Origin: Cupriavidus campinensis
Lineage (GTDB): Bacteria; Pseudomonadota; Gammaproteobacteria; Burkholderiales; Burkholderiaceae
Assembly: GCF_905397395.1 (NCBI RefSeq)
Contig: NZ_CAJPVH010000019.1
Span: 30,176-94,175 of the forward strand
DNA length: 64,000 nucleotides
Direction: 5' to 3'
Shown: positions 1 through 8,642 of the stretch, piece by piece
Position numbering within the stretch: position 1 is the stretch's first letter
Layout of the letters: each line of letters begins with the position of its first letter
Translations under genes and position numbers: made by a program
The notes under the pieces: model-generated
Seen by the model: only the letters and a program-made list of their open reading frames with translations
Database searches by the model: none
Told to the model about the DNA's origin: nothing

Positions 1-1144
1 GCTGCTGGCCACCGGGGGCAGCGCGCTGGCGCAGTCAGCCCAACCCGCCCCGGGCGCCAAGATCAAGGTGGGCTTCATGCTGCCGTACACCGGCACCTAC
101 GCGGCGCTGGGCTCGGCCATCGAGAACGGGTTCCGCATGTATGTGCAGCAGCAGGGCGGCAAGCTGGGCGGGCGCGACATCGAATACTTCAAGGTGGATG
201 ACGAATCGGACCCGGCCAAGGCCCCCGAGAACGCCACCAAGCTGATCAAGCGGGACCAGGTGGACGTGGTGGTGGGCACGGTGCATTCGGGCGTGCAGAT
301 GGGCATCGTCAAGGTGGCCAAGGAAAACAACACGCTGCTGATCATCCCGAACGCCGGCGCCGATGAGGCCACCGGGCCGCTGTGCGGGGCCAACATCTTC
401 CGTACCTCGTTCTCGAACTGGCAGCCCGGCTACGCCATGGGGCAGGTGCTGGCCGAGCGCGGCATGAAGAAGGTGGTCACGCTGACGTGGAAGTACGCGG
501 CGGGCGAGCAGTCCGTGAAGGGCTTCAAGGAAGCCTTCGAGGCCAAGGGCGGCAAGGTGGTGAAGGAGCTGAGCCTGCCGTTCCCGAACGTGGAGTTCCA
601 GGCGCTGATCACCGAGGTGGCCTCGCTGAAGCCGGACGCCGTGTTCGTGTTCTTCGCCGGCGGCGGGGCGGTCAAGTTCGTCAAGGACTGGCAGGCGGCC
701 GGGCTCAAGGACAAGATTCCGCTGTACGGCTCCGGCTTCCTGACCGACGGCACGCTGGAGGCGCAGGGCACGGCGGCGCAGGGGCTGGAAACCACGCTGC
801 ACTATGCCGATGGCCTGACCAACGCCCGCGACAAGACCTTCCGCACCGACTACGCCAAGACCTACAAGCTCCAGCCGGATGTGTATGCGGTGCAGGGCTA
901 TGACGCCGCGCAGCTGCTGGCCGCTGGCGCCAATGCCGTGAAGGGCGATATGTCGCGCAAGCCGGAGGTCATCAAGGCCATGGAAGCCGCCAAGGTCGAC
1001 AGCCCGCGCGGCGTGTTCACGCTCTCCAAAGCCCACAACCCGGTGCAGGACTTCTACCTGCGCAAGGTGGATGGCCGCGAGAACAAGGTCAGCGGCGTGG
1101 CGGTGAAGGCCCTGGCCGATCCCGCGCGCGGCTGCCGCCTGTAA
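1..1144 (+). CDS. ABC transporter periplasmic substrate-binding protein, Liv type (5' end missing)
   Basis: Periplasmic binding protein of the leucine/isoleucine/valine-receptor class that would deliver a small solute to the membrane proteins encoded just downstream. The reading frame is open from the left edge, so the start codon and most of the signal peptide lie outside the window. The visible part begins inside a signal peptide that ends in SALA-QSA, a plausible signal peptidase site. The mature part starts IKVGFMLPYTGTYAALG, typical of the family, and contains the expected VVVGTVHSG and YAVQGYDAAQLL segments. It is first in a five-gene cluster that includes both permeases and both ATPases. 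The substrate cannot be read from sequence: amino acids, urea, amides and aromatic acids are all handled by relatives. Confidence 0.9.
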   Translation, partial: LLATGGSALAQSAQPAPGAKIKVGFMLPYTGTYAALGSAIENGFRMYVQQQGGKLGGRDIEYFKVDDESDPAKAPENATKLIKRDQVDVVVGTVHSGVQMGIVKVAKENNTLLIIPNAGADEATGPLCGANIFRTSFSNWQPGYAMGQVLAERGMKKVVTLTWKYAAGEQSVKGFKEAFEAKGGKVVKELSLPFPNVEFQALITEVASLKPDAVFVFFAGGGAVKFVKDWQAAGLKDKIPLYGSGFLTDGTLEAQGTAAQGLETTLHYADGLTNARDKTFRTDYAKTYKLQPDVYAVQGYDAAQLLAAGANAVKGDMSRKPEVIKAMEAAKVDSPRGVFTLSKAHNPVQDFYLRKVDGRENKVSGVAVKALADPARGCRL

Positions 1145-1180
1145 GAGATGGCGTCTCATAGATAGGACAGCCCGCGCAGC

Positions 1181-2047
1181 ATGGACATCGTTTCCTTCCT
1201 CATCCAGTGCCTGAACAGCGTGCAGTACGGGCTGCTGCTGTTCCTGGTCGCCAGCGGGCTGACGCTGATCTTCGGCATCATGGGCGTGATCAACCTCGCC
1301 CATGGCAGCTTCTACATGCTGGGCGCCTACCTGGCGTTCACGCTGGCCAGTCTCACCGGCAACCTGTTCATCGCGCTGCCGCTCGGCATCGTGCTGGCCG
1401 TGGCGTTTGGCTACGTGCTCGAATGGGCGTTCTTCAGCTACCTCTACCAGCGCGACCACCTGCAGCAGGTGCTGATGACCTACGGCCTGATCCTCGTGTT
1501 CGAGGAGCTGCGCAGCATCCTGGTGGGCGATGACGTGCACGGCGTGCCGATTCCCGGCCTGCTCGACGGCGCGCTGCCGATCGGCAACGACATGACGTAT
1601 CCGGTCTACCGGCTGTTCATCTCGGCCGTCTGCCTGCTGGTGGCAGCGGCGATGTACTGGGTCATCCGCCGCACCCGGCTGGGCATGATGATCCGCGCCG
1701 GGGCCACCAACCGCGAGATGGTGCAGTCGCTCGGCATCAATGTGAACGTGCTGTACCGGCTGGTGTTCGCGCTGGGCGTGGCGCTGGCGGTGCTGGCGGG
1801 GATGATTGCCGCGCCGGTGTCGTCGGTCTACCCGGGCATGGGGGGGCAGGTGCTGATTGTCTGCTTCGTGGTGGTGGTGATTGGCGGGATCGGGTCGGTC
1901 AAGGGGGCGCTGGTGGCTTCGCTGCTGCTCGGTTTCGTCGATACCTTCGGCAAGGTGTTCTGGCAGGACGCCGCCGGCGTGCTGATCTACGTCTTGATGG
2001 CCTTGATCCTGCTGTGGAAGCCCCAGGGGCTGTTCCGGGCCGGCTGA
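1181..2047 (+). CDS. livH: Branched-chain-amino-acid-type ABC permease, LivH family
   Basis: Inner-membrane permease of 288 residues, the usual length for LivH. It is almost entirely hydrophobic helices. The family signature GLTLIFGIMGVINLAHGS lies at about residues 26-43, and a cytoplasmic loop with RAGATNREMVQSLGI, which contacts the ATPases, lies in the second half. It follows the binding-protein gene by 36 bases and precedes the livM-like gene by 16 bases, so it is probably co-transcribed with them. It would pair with the LivM-type protein to form the channel. Confidence 0.92.
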   Translation: MDIVSFLIQCLNSVQYGLLLFLVASGLTLIFGIMGVINLAHGSFYMLGAYLAFTLASLTGNLFIALPLGIVLAVAFGYVLEWAFFSYLYQRDHLQQVLMTYGLILVFEELRSILVGDDVHGVPIPGLLDGALPIGNDMTYPVYRLFISAVCLLVAAAMYWVIRRTRLGMMIRAGATNREMVQSLGINVNVLYRLVFALGVALAVLAGMIAAPVSSVYPGMGGQVLIVCFVVVVIGGIGSVKGALVASLLLGFVDTFGKVFWQDAAGVLIYVLMALILLWKPQGLFRAG

Positions 2048-2063
2048 CCTGCGTGCTCCATCG

Positions 2064-3149
2064 ATGAAACCGACTCTCTCCGCTCCCCCGCTGCAAGACG
2101 TGCGCCGGCCGCCCTGGCTGGCGGCGCTGGGCTGGCTCGTGGCGCTGGCCGTGCTGGCCGTGGCGCCGCTGCTGCTGACCGCCGACAGCCACAAGTTCTA
2201 TATCGAGCTGCTGAGCAAGGTGATGATCATGGCGATCTTCGCGCTCTCGCTCCAGCTGCTGATTGGCTACACCGGGCTGGTGAGCCTGGGCCATGCCGCC
2301 TACTTCGCCATGGCCGCCTATGCCACGGCCATGCTGGCACCCGAGGGCGGGGCCGGCAACGGCTGGCTGCTGCTGCTGGGCGCGCTGGGCGCGGCGGGGG
2401 CACTGGCGCTGGTGGTGGGGGCGCTGGTGCTGCGCACGCGCGGCGTGTACTTCATCATGGTCACGCTGGCCTTCGCCCAGATGGTCTATTTCGTGTTCCA
2501 CGATACAAAGATCGCCGGCGGCAGCGACGGCACCTATATCTACTTCCGGCCCGAGTTCAGCCTGCTGCGGGACCGCCCGCTGACCGTCAACGACCCGGTG
2601 AACTTCTACTGGCTGGTGCTGGTGGCGCTGGTGCTGACGGTGGTGGCACTGGCGGTGCTGCTGCGCTCGCGCTTCGGCCACGCGCTGGTCGGCATCCGCC
2701 ATAACGAGCAGCGCATGCGGGCGGCCGGCTATGCCACCTATCGCTACCAGCTCGGCGCGTTCGTTGCCGGCGGCGTGTTCGCGGGGCTGGCGGGCTATCT
2801 CTATGCCATCCAGTTCGGCTTCGTGAACCCGGAAATCGCCTCCTGGCACCAGTCGGGCAATGCCATGCTGATGGTGATCCTGGGCGGCGTGGGCAGCCTG
2901 GCCGGCGCGGTGCTGGGCGCGTTCTCGTTCGTGCTGCTGGCCGAATGGTTCAGCACGCTGACCAAGCACTGGCAACTGCTGATGGGCGGCTTCATCATCG
3001 TGGCCGTGGCGCTGCTGCCGCGTGGGCTGGTCAGCGTGCCGGCGGTGCTGCGCCAGCGCTCGCCGCGCCGGCGCGGCAATGGCGCGGATGCCGGAAACGC
3101 CGGCGAGGCCGCCGCGGACAGCCACGCCCGCAGCCGGGAGGCCGTATGA
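2064..3149 (+). CDS. livM: Branched-chain-amino-acid-type ABC permease, LivM family
   Basis: Second permease subunit, 361 residues. After a short N-terminal tail it has repeated transmembrane helices and the LivM signature GYTGLVSLGHAAYFAMAAYA near residues 70-90. The last 45 or so residues form a hydrophilic tail rich in Arg, Ala and Gly that is longer than usual and looks disordered. Its TGA overlaps the ATG of the next gene (ATGA), so the LivM and LivG subunits are probably translationally coupled. Confidence 0.92.
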   Translation: MKPTLSAPPLQDVRRPPWLAALGWLVALAVLAVAPLLLTADSHKFYIELLSKVMIMAIFALSLQLLIGYTGLVSLGHAAYFAMAAYATAMLAPEGGAGNGWLLLLGALGAAGALALVVGALVLRTRGVYFIMVTLAFAQMVYFVFHDTKIAGGSDGTYIYFRPEFSLLRDRPLTVNDPVNFYWLVLVALVLTVVALAVLLRSRFGHALVGIRHNEQRMRAAGYATYRYQLGAFVAGGVFAGLAGYLYAIQFGFVNPEIASWHQSGNAMLMVILGGVGSLAGAVLGAFSFVLLAEWFSTLTKHWQLLMGGFIIVAVALLPRGLVSVPAVLRQRSPRRRGNGADAGNAGEAAADSHARSREAV

Positions 3150-3913
3150 CGCAAGCCATCCCCGTATTGCAGGCCGAGGGCCTGACGCGCCGCTTCGGCG
3201 GGCTGACTGCCGTGGACAGCGTGAACCTGACCTTGCGCCTGCACGAGATCCACGCGGTCATCGGCACCAACGGCGCCGGCAAGTCGACCCTGATCAATAT
3301 GCTCTCCGGCGAACTGCCGCCGTCCACCGGCCGCCTGCGGCTGCAGGGCGAGGATGTGACCGGCTGGAGCCAGCCCCGGCTGGCGCGGCAAGGTATCGGC
3401 CGCAGCTACCAGCGCAACAACATCTTCCTGCCGCTGACCGTGCGCGAGAACTGCCGGTTGGCGGCGCAATCGCGCGCGCAGCGGGCCTGGCGGCTGTGGG
3501 AGCCGGCGCAGGCCTGCCGCACCAGCCGCGCGCTGGCCGACGAAGCCATGGAACGCGCCGGCCTGGCCGCGCATGCCGGGCGCCTCGCCAGCGAACTCGC
3601 CCATGGCCAGAAGCGCCAGCTGGAAGTGGCGATGTGCCTGGCCACGCAGCCCGTGGCGCTGCTGCTGGACGAGCCGCTGGCCGGCATGGGTGCCGAGGAA
3701 TCCGCGCGGATGCTGGATCTGCTGCGCGGCCTGCGCGACGGCCACGCGATCCTGCTGGTCGAGCACGACATGGAGGCGGTCTTCGCCGTGGCCGACCGCA
3801 TCACGGTAATGGTCAACGGCGCAGTCATCGCCACCGGCGATCCGGCCGCGATCCGCGCCAACGAGGCGGTGCAGCTGGCCTACCTCGGGGAAGAAGAAGG
3901 GGCCCACGCATGA
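3146..3913 (+). CDS. livG: ABC transporter ATP-binding protein, LivG family
   Basis: Cytoplasmic ATPase of 255 residues that powers the Liv-type importer. The Walker A motif is GTNGAGKST, the ABC signature appears in the LivG-specific form LAHGQKRQLEVAM, and the Walker B segment is LLLDEPLAGMG with a following HD in LLVEHDMEAVF. The frame is open further upstream, but the ATG at 3146 is chosen because it overlaps the livM stop and gives the standard N-terminus (LQAEGLTRRFGGLTAV). The gene ends in an ATGA overlap with livF. Confidence 0.93.
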   Translation: MTQAIPVLQAEGLTRRFGGLTAVDSVNLTLRLHEIHAVIGTNGAGKSTLINMLSGELPPSTGRLRLQGEDVTGWSQPRLARQGIGRSYQRNNIFLPLTVRENCRLAAQSRAQRAWRLWEPAQACRTSRALADEAMERAGLAAHAGRLASELAHGQKRQLEVAMCLATQPVALLLDEPLAGMGAEESARMLDLLRGLRDGHAILLVEHDMEAVFAVADRITVMVNGAVIATGDPAAIRANEAVQLAYLGEEEGAHA

Positions 3914-4632
3914 GCGCCGCATCGCCGGACATCATCGACGCCATTGGCGTGAACGCCTGGTACGGCTCCAGCCACGTGCTGCGCGGCGTGGACTTCCGCG
4001 TGGGCGCGGGCGAGACCGTGGGCCTGCTGGGCCGCAACGGCATGGGCAAGAGCACGCTGCTGCGGACCCTGCTGGGCCATGTGCGTCAGCGCGAGGGCGA
4101 TATCCGCGTGGCCGGCCGGGATGTGTCCCGCGCCCAGCCGCACGAGGTGGCGCGGCTCGGCATCGCCTACGTCCCGGAAGGGCGTGGCATTTTTCCGAAT
4201 TTGTCGGTCCGGGAGAATTTGCTGATGGCGGCGCGGGTAGGCTGCCACGGCCGCAAGGACTGGGATGAGGCGCGCGTGCTGGACCTCTTCCCCCGGCTCA
4301 AGGAGCGGCTGTCCCATGGCGGGCAGCAGCTGTCGGGCGGGGAGCAGCAGATGCTGTCCATCGGCCGCGCGCTGATGACCAATCCGGACTGCCTGGTGCT
4401 GGACGAAGCCACCGAGGGGCTGGCCCCGAAGATCGTGCGCGAGATCTGGCACGTGATCGAGACGGTACGGGCCACCGGCATCGCCTCGGTGGTGGTGGAC
4501 CGCAACTACCGCGCCGTGCTGGCCCACGCGGACCGCGTGGTGGTGCTGGAGAAGGGGCAGGTAGTGCTGGCCGGCCCGGCCGCCGACCTGGCCGCCGCGC
4601 CGGCGGCGCTCGACCGTTACCTGGGTGTTTGA
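3910..4632 (+). CDS. livF: ABC transporter ATP-binding protein, LivF family
   Basis: Second ATPase of the importer, 240 residues. It carries Walker A GRNGMGKSTLLRTLLG, the LivF hallmark IAYVPEGRGIFPNLSVRENL, the ABC signature LSGGEQQMLSIGRALM and Walker B CLVLDEATEGLAP. The expected switch histidine is replaced: the segment reads SVVVDRNYRAVL where many relatives have VEQN or VEH. The start at 3910 overlaps the livG stop. It is the last gene of the cluster; no clear terminator follows. Confidence 0.93.
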   Translation: MSAASPDIIDAIGVNAWYGSSHVLRGVDFRVGAGETVGLLGRNGMGKSTLLRTLLGHVRQREGDIRVAGRDVSRAQPHEVARLGIAYVPEGRGIFPNLSVRENLLMAARVGCHGRKDWDEARVLDLFPRLKERLSHGGQQLSGGEQQMLSIGRALMTNPDCLVLDEATEGLAPKIVREIWHVIETVRATGIASVVVDRNYRAVLAHADRVVVLEKGQVVLAGPAADLAAAPAALDRYLGV

Positions 4633-4989
4633 ACTACTCTCCATAAAGTAACGTATCGATCTCTTTTGTGGCCATGCCGCAACGCCTTTGCGCGGTGCTG
4701 CGCACCCTTCGGCACCCAATCCGCCCGAATCCGCCCGAATCCGCCTTGACCCGCCGCCGCTTCTTTCCCATCCTTGATCGGGCACCCAGCCCACGATGGG
4801 CATCTTCCACAGTGGTCGTATCAGTTCACTTCATCTAGAATGCGCCCGTTTGTGCAATGCAATAGAGGCCAATAAGCCCCGTCGCGGCCGGAGCCGCTTG
4901 CGCGAGAGAACCCGTGCCCAGGACGTCACATTGCCTGGGATGCCAACCATGGCCGGGGAGGCGCGAGCCGGTCCACCAGACCCAAATCC
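4633..4989. other. Intergenic region between livF and kup
   Basis: 357 bases with no convincing gene. It contains a short tandem repeat (4719-4748), a -10-like TAGAAT at 4836-4841 in kup orientation without a good -35, and the end of a short ORF whose stop overlaps the kup start. No riboswitch fold or rho-independent terminator for the liv cluster was recognised. Confidence 0.5.
4719..4748. repeat. Short tandem repeat, about 3 copies of AATCCGCCCG
   Basis: Two exact 10-base copies (4719-4728, 4729-4738) and a third that diverges in its last two bases. It lies in the livF-kup gap and has no evident function; slippage could change its copy number between strains. Confidence 0.8.
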
Positions 4990-6888
4990 ATGACTCAATC
5001 CACAACCAGTCACTATTTCGTCGAAAGTCCGAGTACCCGGGCCCTCGTCATCGCCGCCATTGGGGTCGTCTTTGGCGACATCGGCACCAGCCCCCTCTAT
5101 GCGCTCAAGGAGTGCTTCAGCAAGGAGCACGGCATTCCGTTCACGCCGGAAGCGGCGCTGGGCATCATCTCGCTGCTGTTCTGGGCGATGATCATCGTGG
5201 TCTCGCTGAAGTACGTGGTCTTCATCATGCGCGCGGACAACGACGGCGAAGGCGGCGTGCTGGCGCTGATGGCGCTGGTGCTGCGCACCGCCGCGCCGCG
5301 CTCGCGCAAGGCGCGCATGCTGATGATGATGGGCATCTTCGGCGCGTGCATGTTCTACGGGGATGCGGTCATCACGCCGGCCATTTCGGTGCTCTCGGCC
5401 GTGGAGGGCCTGGAGATCGCCGCGCCGCAGCTGGGGCACTTCGTGATCCCGATCACGCTGGTGATCCTGACCGTCCTGTTCCTGATCCAGCGGCACGGCA
5501 CGGCCACCGTGGGCAAGTTCTTCGGCCCGATCATGACGCTGTGGTTCGTCACGCTCGGCGCGCTGGGCATCTACAACCTGATCCAGGCGCCTGGCATCCT
5601 GGCGGCGGTGAACCCGCTCTACGGCGTCAATTTCCTGATCGACCACTCGCTGCAGGCGTTCATCGTGCTGGGCGCGGTGTTCCTGGTGCTGACCGGGGCG
5701 GAGGCGCTCTACGTGGACATGGGCCACTTCGGCGCGCGGCCCATCCGCATCGGCTGGTTCATCCTGGTCATGCCGTGCCTGATGCTGAACTATTTTGGCC
5801 AGGGCGCGATGCTGCTCCAGAACCCGGCCGCTTCCGTCAACCCGTTCTACCTGATGGTGCCGGAGCCGCTGCTGATTCCGATGGTGCTGCTCGCCACCTG
5901 CGCCACGGTGATTGCCTCGCAGGCGGTGATCTCCGGCGCGTTCTCGCTGACCAGCCAGGCGATCCAGCTCGGCTTCGTGCCGCGCATGCGCATCCGCTAC
6001 ACCTCGGCGGCGGAAATCGGCCAGATCTACCTGCCGGTGATCAACTGGACCCTGCTGGCGCTGGTGATTGCGGTGGTGATCTCGTTCAAGAAATCGGAAA
6101 ACCTGGCTGCGGCCTACGGCATTGCCGTGACCACGACGATGCTGATCACCTCGTTCCTGGCCGCCTTCATGATGCGCAGCGTCTGGAAGTGGAACCCGGT
6201 GCTGGTGGCCCTGCTCGCCGGTGGCTTCCTGCTGGTGGACCTGACCTTCTTCGCCGCCAACCTGCTCAAGGTGGCCGAAGGCGGTTGGTTCCCGCTGCTG
6301 ATGGGCAGCGCGGCGTTCTTCCTGCTGATGACGTGGTACAGCGGCCGCAAGCTGCTGCGCGCGCGCAGCCTGGAGGACGGCATTCCGCTGGAGCCGTTCA
6401 TCGCTGGCCTGCTGGCGCACCCGCCGCACCGCGTGGAAGGCACGGCCGTGTTCCTGACCGGCAACACCGAGTCGGTGCCGGTGTCCCTGCTGCACAACCT
6501 CAAGCACAACCGGGTGCTGCACGAGCGCGTGGTGTTCCTGAGCTTTGTCACGCGCGACATCCCGTTCGTGGATGACGACCATCGCCTGACCTGCAAGGAC
6601 CTCGGCGGCGGCGTGTTCATCCTCAAGTCCGAGTACGGCTTCAAGGAGACCCCGGACGTGCAGCGCGTGCTGGACCTCGCGCAGCGCAAGCTGGGCATGT
6701 CGTTCGAGCTGATGGAGACGTCGTTCTTCATCGCGCGCGAGTCGGTCATCCCCTCCAAGCTGCCGGGCATGTCGATGTGGCGGGAAAATCTCTTTGCGTG
6801 GATGCATCAGAACGGCGCCAAGCCGTCTGACTTCTTCTCGATCCCGGCGAACCGGGTGGTGGAGTTGGGCACCAAGGTCGAAATCTGA
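4990..6888 (+). CDS. kup: Potassium uptake protein Kup
   Basis: Low-affinity proton-coupled K+ transporter of the inner membrane, 632 residues, the usual size for the family. The N-terminus has the Kup signature [20 protein letters not shown] (about residues 20-39). About twelve hydrophobic helices follow to about residue 450, then a soluble C-terminal domain. Only the ATG at 4990 gives a normal N-terminus. There is no recognisable Shine-Dalgarno sequence before it, but a short upstream ORF ends in TGA overlapping this ATG, so translational coupling is possible. A strong terminator follows at 6924-6964, so it is probably monocistronic. Confidence 0.96.
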   Translation: MTQSTTSHYFVESPSTRALVIAAIGVVFGDIGTSPLYALKECFSKEHGIPFTPEAALGIISLLFWAMIIVVSLKYVVFIMRADNDGEGGVLALMALVLRTAAPRSRKARMLMMMGIFGACMFYGDAVITPAISVLSAVEGLEIAAPQLGHFVIPITLVILTVLFLIQRHGTATVGKFFGPIMTLWFVTLGALGIYNLIQAPGILAAVNPLYGVNFLIDHSLQAFIVLGAVFLVLTGAEALYVDMGHFGARPIRIGWFILVMPCLMLNYFGQGAMLLQNPAASVNPFYLMVPEPLLIPMVLLATCATVIASQAVISGAFSLTSQAIQLGFVPRMRIRYTSAAEIGQIYLPVINWTLLALVIAVVISFKKSENLAAAYGIAVTTTMLITSFLAAFMMRSVWKWNPVLVALLAGGFLLVDLTFFAANLLKVAEGGWFPLLMGSAAFFLLMTWYSGRKLLRARSLEDGIPLEPFIAGLLAHPPHRVEGTAVFLTGNTESVPVSLLHNLKHNRVLHERVVFLSFVTRDIPFVDDDHRLTCKDLGGGVFILKSEYGFKETPDVQRVLDLAQRKLGMSFELMETSFFIARESVIPSKLPGMSMWRENLFAWMHQNGAKPSDFFSIPANRVVELGTKVEI

Positions 6889-6923
6889 CCGCTCCGGGGC
6901 GGCGCTTCGCCTATACATGAGAA

Positions 6924-6964
6924 CCCGGCCAGCGGAGTAGGGCCCGCTGGCCGGGTTTCTTTTT
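6924..6964 (+). terminator. Rho-independent terminator after kup
   Basis: Perfect 12-bp stem (6924-6935 with 6944-6955), 8-base loop, followed by TTTCTTTTT. It lies 35 bases after the kup stop and separates kup from the next gene on the same strand. Confidence 0.92.
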
Positions 6965-6981
6965 GCCCCCGGGAGCCTCTC

Positions 6982-8574
6982 ATGTTCAGATTCTGCACGG
7001 TACGCACCTGGCGCCGGATGGCCGTCGCCATCGGCTTGATGACCGGCGCCAGCCAGTTCGCCAGCGCGGGCACGCCTGTGCCCAACCCGTTCCTGGCTGC
7101 CCCCACCTACGCCATCACCCATTTCGATTCGTCCCAGAGCGACACCTTCCCCTATGCCGTGACCGGCGGCTCGCGCACCGTGGCGCCCCCGCCGCCGCTG
7201 CAGCTCTCCCAGGCGACCAACGGGCCGGTCAACATCATGACCTTCGCGTCGACATCGCCCAACTACATGTGGGGCGTGTCGCCGACGGGCGTGACCTATA
7301 TCTCGGTGGCCAACGACGCCTTCACGCCCGTGGCGCGGGCGCTCCTGCCGGGCGCGACGGCCACGCTGCAGACCACCTTGCTCGGCCTGCTGACCAATCC
7401 GATCGGCACGGTCGCGCAGGCCCAGGCCATCGTGGCGCAGTTGCTGCCCACCGGCGGCATTCCCAGCGCCTACGGCGTGGTGGACAACAACAACGTCCTC
7501 TATATCAATAGCGGCAACCAGATCCTGGCCCTCGCGCTGAACGTGCCGGCCGTGCCGCTGTTGGGGATCAGCGTGGTGCGGTCGCTGAACGCCGCCACGT
7601 TTCTCCAGCCCGGCGAGAACCTGGCCGGGGTGGTGATGACCTATGACGGCAAGCTGGTGGTGCTGGGCACGCGGTCTGTGTCGATTGTCGACCGGTCGTT
7701 CACGGGGCCGGTGCATACGGTCACGCTCGGCGCGGACGAGAGCGTCAGCAATTCCGCCGCCGTCGACGAGAACAACGGGATTTATGTCGTTTCCGACAAG
7801 ATTCTGAGGAAACTCGTCTGGACAGGCAGCGCGCTGTCCCAGAACGCGGCGGACGGCGCGTGGAGCAGCCCCTATCCCAGCGGCGACACCTTCCCGACCG
7901 TCTTCGGCTCAGGCTCGGGCAGCACGCCTACGCTGATGGGCTTCGGCACCGATCCCGACAAACTCGTGGTCATCACCGACGGCCTCACGCGCATGAGCCT
8001 GCTGGCGTTCTGGCGCGACCAGATTCCCGCCGGCTTCACCAACCGCCTGGCGGGACAGATCCAGGTGAATTGCGGCTTGCCGGCCGCGTACCCCATCCAG
8101 TCCGACCAGTCGGTCGCGGTGAACGGCTACGGCGCGTTCGTCGTCAACAACGTGTCTGCGGCGGATGGGAGTACCGGAAGCGGGACGAGTGCGATCGTGG
8201 ATGGGCTGATCCGGGGGCCGCTGCTGCCATCGCCGATCGGGGTCGAGCGCTTCGCGTGGAACCCGCAGACCCATGCGTGGACCTCGACCTGGGCGCGCAG
8301 CGATATTTCGTCGAACTCGATGGTGCCCGCCGTCAGCGCGGGCTCGAACCTCGTGTTCACGAACGGGTACTACCAGAATGGCTGGGGATGGGTGGTCACC
8401 GGGCTGGACTGGAACACCGGCGCCACCGTGCACCAGACCATCCTGGGAACCGGGATCTGGGGCAACGGCTTCTACGCGGTGGTGCAGTTCCTGCCGGATG
8501 GCGACCTGCTGTTCAACAGCATCATCGGACCCACGCGGGTCCAGCAGCCGAGCGGGATCATCAATCCGCTCTGA
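6982..8574 (+). CDS. Secreted protein of unknown function, possible beta-propeller
   Basis: 530-residue protein with a clear signal peptide (basic start, then AVAIGLMTGASQFASAG, likely cleaved near residue 29), so it is exported. I recognise no family. The mature protein is rich in Gly, Thr, Ser, Val and Asn, with short alternating hydrophobic stretches and repeated phrases of the type G-V-x-Y-I-S/N (GVTYISV, NVLYINS, NGIYVVS, KLVVLG). This fits a beta-propeller of the PQQ- or YVTN-like kind, but the repeats are too irregular to be certain. Cysteine is almost absent (one in the mature part). A good Shine-Dalgarno GGGAG precedes the ATG. It stands alone between the kup terminator and the convergent tex gene. 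Confidence 0.75.
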   Translation: MFRFCTVRTWRRMAVAIGLMTGASQFASAGTPVPNPFLAAPTYAITHFDSSQSDTFPYAVTGGSRTVAPPPPLQLSQATNGPVNIMTFASTSPNYMWGVSPTGVTYISVANDAFTPVARALLPGATATLQTTLLGLLTNPIGTVAQAQAIVAQLLPTGGIPSAYGVVDNNNVLYINSGNQILALALNVPAVPLLGISVVRSLNAATFLQPGENLAGVVMTYDGKLVVLGTRSVSIVDRSFTGPVHTVTLGADESVSNSAAVDENNGIYVVSDKILRKLVWTGSALSQNAADGAWSSPYPSGDTFPTVFGSGSGSTPTLMGFGTDPDKLVVITDGLTRMSLLAFWRDQIPAGFTNRLAGQIQVNCGLPAAYPIQSDQSVAVNGYGAFVVNNVSAADGSTGSGTSAIVDGLIRGPLLPSPIGVERFAWNPQTHAWTSTWARSDISSNSMVPAVSAGSNLVFTNGYYQNGWGWVVTGLDWNTGATVHQTILGTGIWGNGFYAVVQFLPDGDLLFNSIIGPTRVQQPSGIINPL

Positions 8575-8592
8575 AGGAGTGGGGCGGGGCGG

Positions 8593-8623
8593 GGCGGCCG
8601 GCCCGGTGTGCCGGGTGGCCGCC
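8593..8623. terminator. GC-rich hairpin between convergent genes
   Basis: Stem GGCGGCC/GGCCGCC (8593-8599, 8617-8623) with an inner CCCGG/CCGGG (8602-8606, 8611-8615) and TGTG loop. It sits between the 3' ends of the secreted-protein gene and tex. There is no T-tract, so termination here is only inferred. Confidence 0.4.
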
Positions 8624-8642
8624 CGAGGGCGAGGGGTGGGGA

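Noticed and set aside
4796..4939. Full 65-codon ORF upstream of kup as a gene
   Set aside because: It has no Shine-Dalgarno or family resemblance, and the likely -10 lies inside it. Only its last part, as a possible leader peptide, is discussed.
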